Positions 63,842 to 64,000 of a stretch of DNA of 64,000 nt are shown in pieces. The notes under the pieces were generated by a model. The model ran no database searches. It was not told where the DNA came from and saw nothing but the letters and a program-made list of their open reading frames with translations. Numbering within the stretch: position 1 is the stretch's first letter; every line of letters starts with the position of its first letter. Location of the stretch: contig CM040423.1 in the NCBI GenBank assembly GCA_022702705.1, positions 45,519,575 to 45,583,574 of the forward strand, written 5' to 3'. This DNA comes from Papilionanthe hookeriana x Papilionanthe teres (lineage: Eukaryota > Streptophyta > Magnoliopsida > Asparagales > Orchidaceae). Both the position numbers and the translations under genes were made by a program.

Positions 63842-64000
63842 TGACCCGAGAAGGAACCCAACCCAACTAATAAAGAAAACTAAGTAAACAAATACTAATA
63901 ATAAGACTATAAAAGGATATGATGACCCGAGAAGGAACTCAACCCAACTAATAAAGAAAACTAAGTAAATAAATACTAATAATAAGACTATATAAAAGGA
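63842..64000. repeat. 81 bp tandem repeat, two copies, running to the window edge
   Basis: TGACCCGAGAAGGAACCCAA starts at 63842 and a near-identical copy at 63923. The units are over 95% alike, and the second goes off the window, so more copies may follow. Confidence 0.85.

Larger units (their letters stand above)
63229..64000. other. KEA3 intron sequence, right edge of the window
   Basis: Starts at donor GTAACC. AT-rich apart from the two repeats listed. No further KEA3 exon is visible; the expected next residues after PILESQ are not found before 64000. Confidence 0.6.

Noticed and set aside
1..64000. CRISPR arrays, tRNA or rRNA genes, operons
   Set aside because: None seen. The only pol III-type boxes are those of the SINE at 35.6 kb, which lacks a cloverleaf.

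Overview
The window is plant nuclear DNA, most likely from a eudicot. It is AT-rich and intron-bearing, and much of it is transposable elements. No bacterial or organellar genes, CRISPR arrays, rRNA or tRNA genes were seen. Three host genes can be read. (1) 1-1393 (+): the last five exons of a cytosolic DnaJ/Hsp40 co-chaperone of the plant ATJ2/ATJ3 (ANJ1) type, ending in a farnesylation CaaX box. (2) 7119-8160 (-): a two-exon plasma-membrane Qa-SNARE of the SYP1 group. (3) 15670 to beyond the right edge (+): the first eight coding exons of KEA3, the thylakoid K+/H+ antiporter. About 0.9 kb of KEA3 coding sequence is spread over 47.5 kb, and introns of 3.6, 14.5, 16.7 and 11.3 kb hold nearly all the mobile DNA.

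Region by region: 1.4-7.1 kb is AT-rich spacer with a degenerate ~170-186 bp repeat, a LINE 3' end and an eroded Ty3/gypsy RNase H remnant. 8.2-15.6 kb between the syntaxin and KEA3 holds several tandem-repeat arrays, an LTR-like sequence, unidentified broken ORFs and a small TIR element. KEA3 intron 16158-19742 holds a 532 bp fold-back element and a copia fragment. Intron 19845-34324 holds an 11.4 kb Ty1/copia element (142 bp LTRs, target duplication AAAAC), itself invaded by a 2.9 kb PIF/Harbinger-like element and by a deleted chromovirus (target duplication GATTG). Intron 34406-51149 holds a head-to-tail chain of LINEs and LINE-like elements joined at (TA)n tails, a tRNA-type SINE, a chromovirus pol fragment and a solo LTR with target duplication ATTAT. 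Intron 51628-62894 holds a Ty3/gypsy LTR and gag remnant, two LINE-like elements and one nearly full-length LINE.

The best candidate for something undescribed is a group of five LINE-like elements (35.3, 39.7-41.1, 41.1-43.1, 54.4-56.0 and 56.0-56.8 kb). They carry only ORF1 (DUF4283 plus CX2CX4HX4C knuckle, closing on a shared W-Q-V-Y/F-x-S-R basic motif) and pass straight into a 3' UTR, with no endonuclease or reverse transcriptase. Four end in a (TA)n tract. The design resembles the ORF1-only HAL1 elements of mammals and implies mobilisation in trans by the ORF2-bearing LINEs beside them (36.0-39.3, 43.1-46.8 and 56.8-62.7 kb). All element proteins in the window are broken by stops or frameshifts. 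Only the three host genes look intact.
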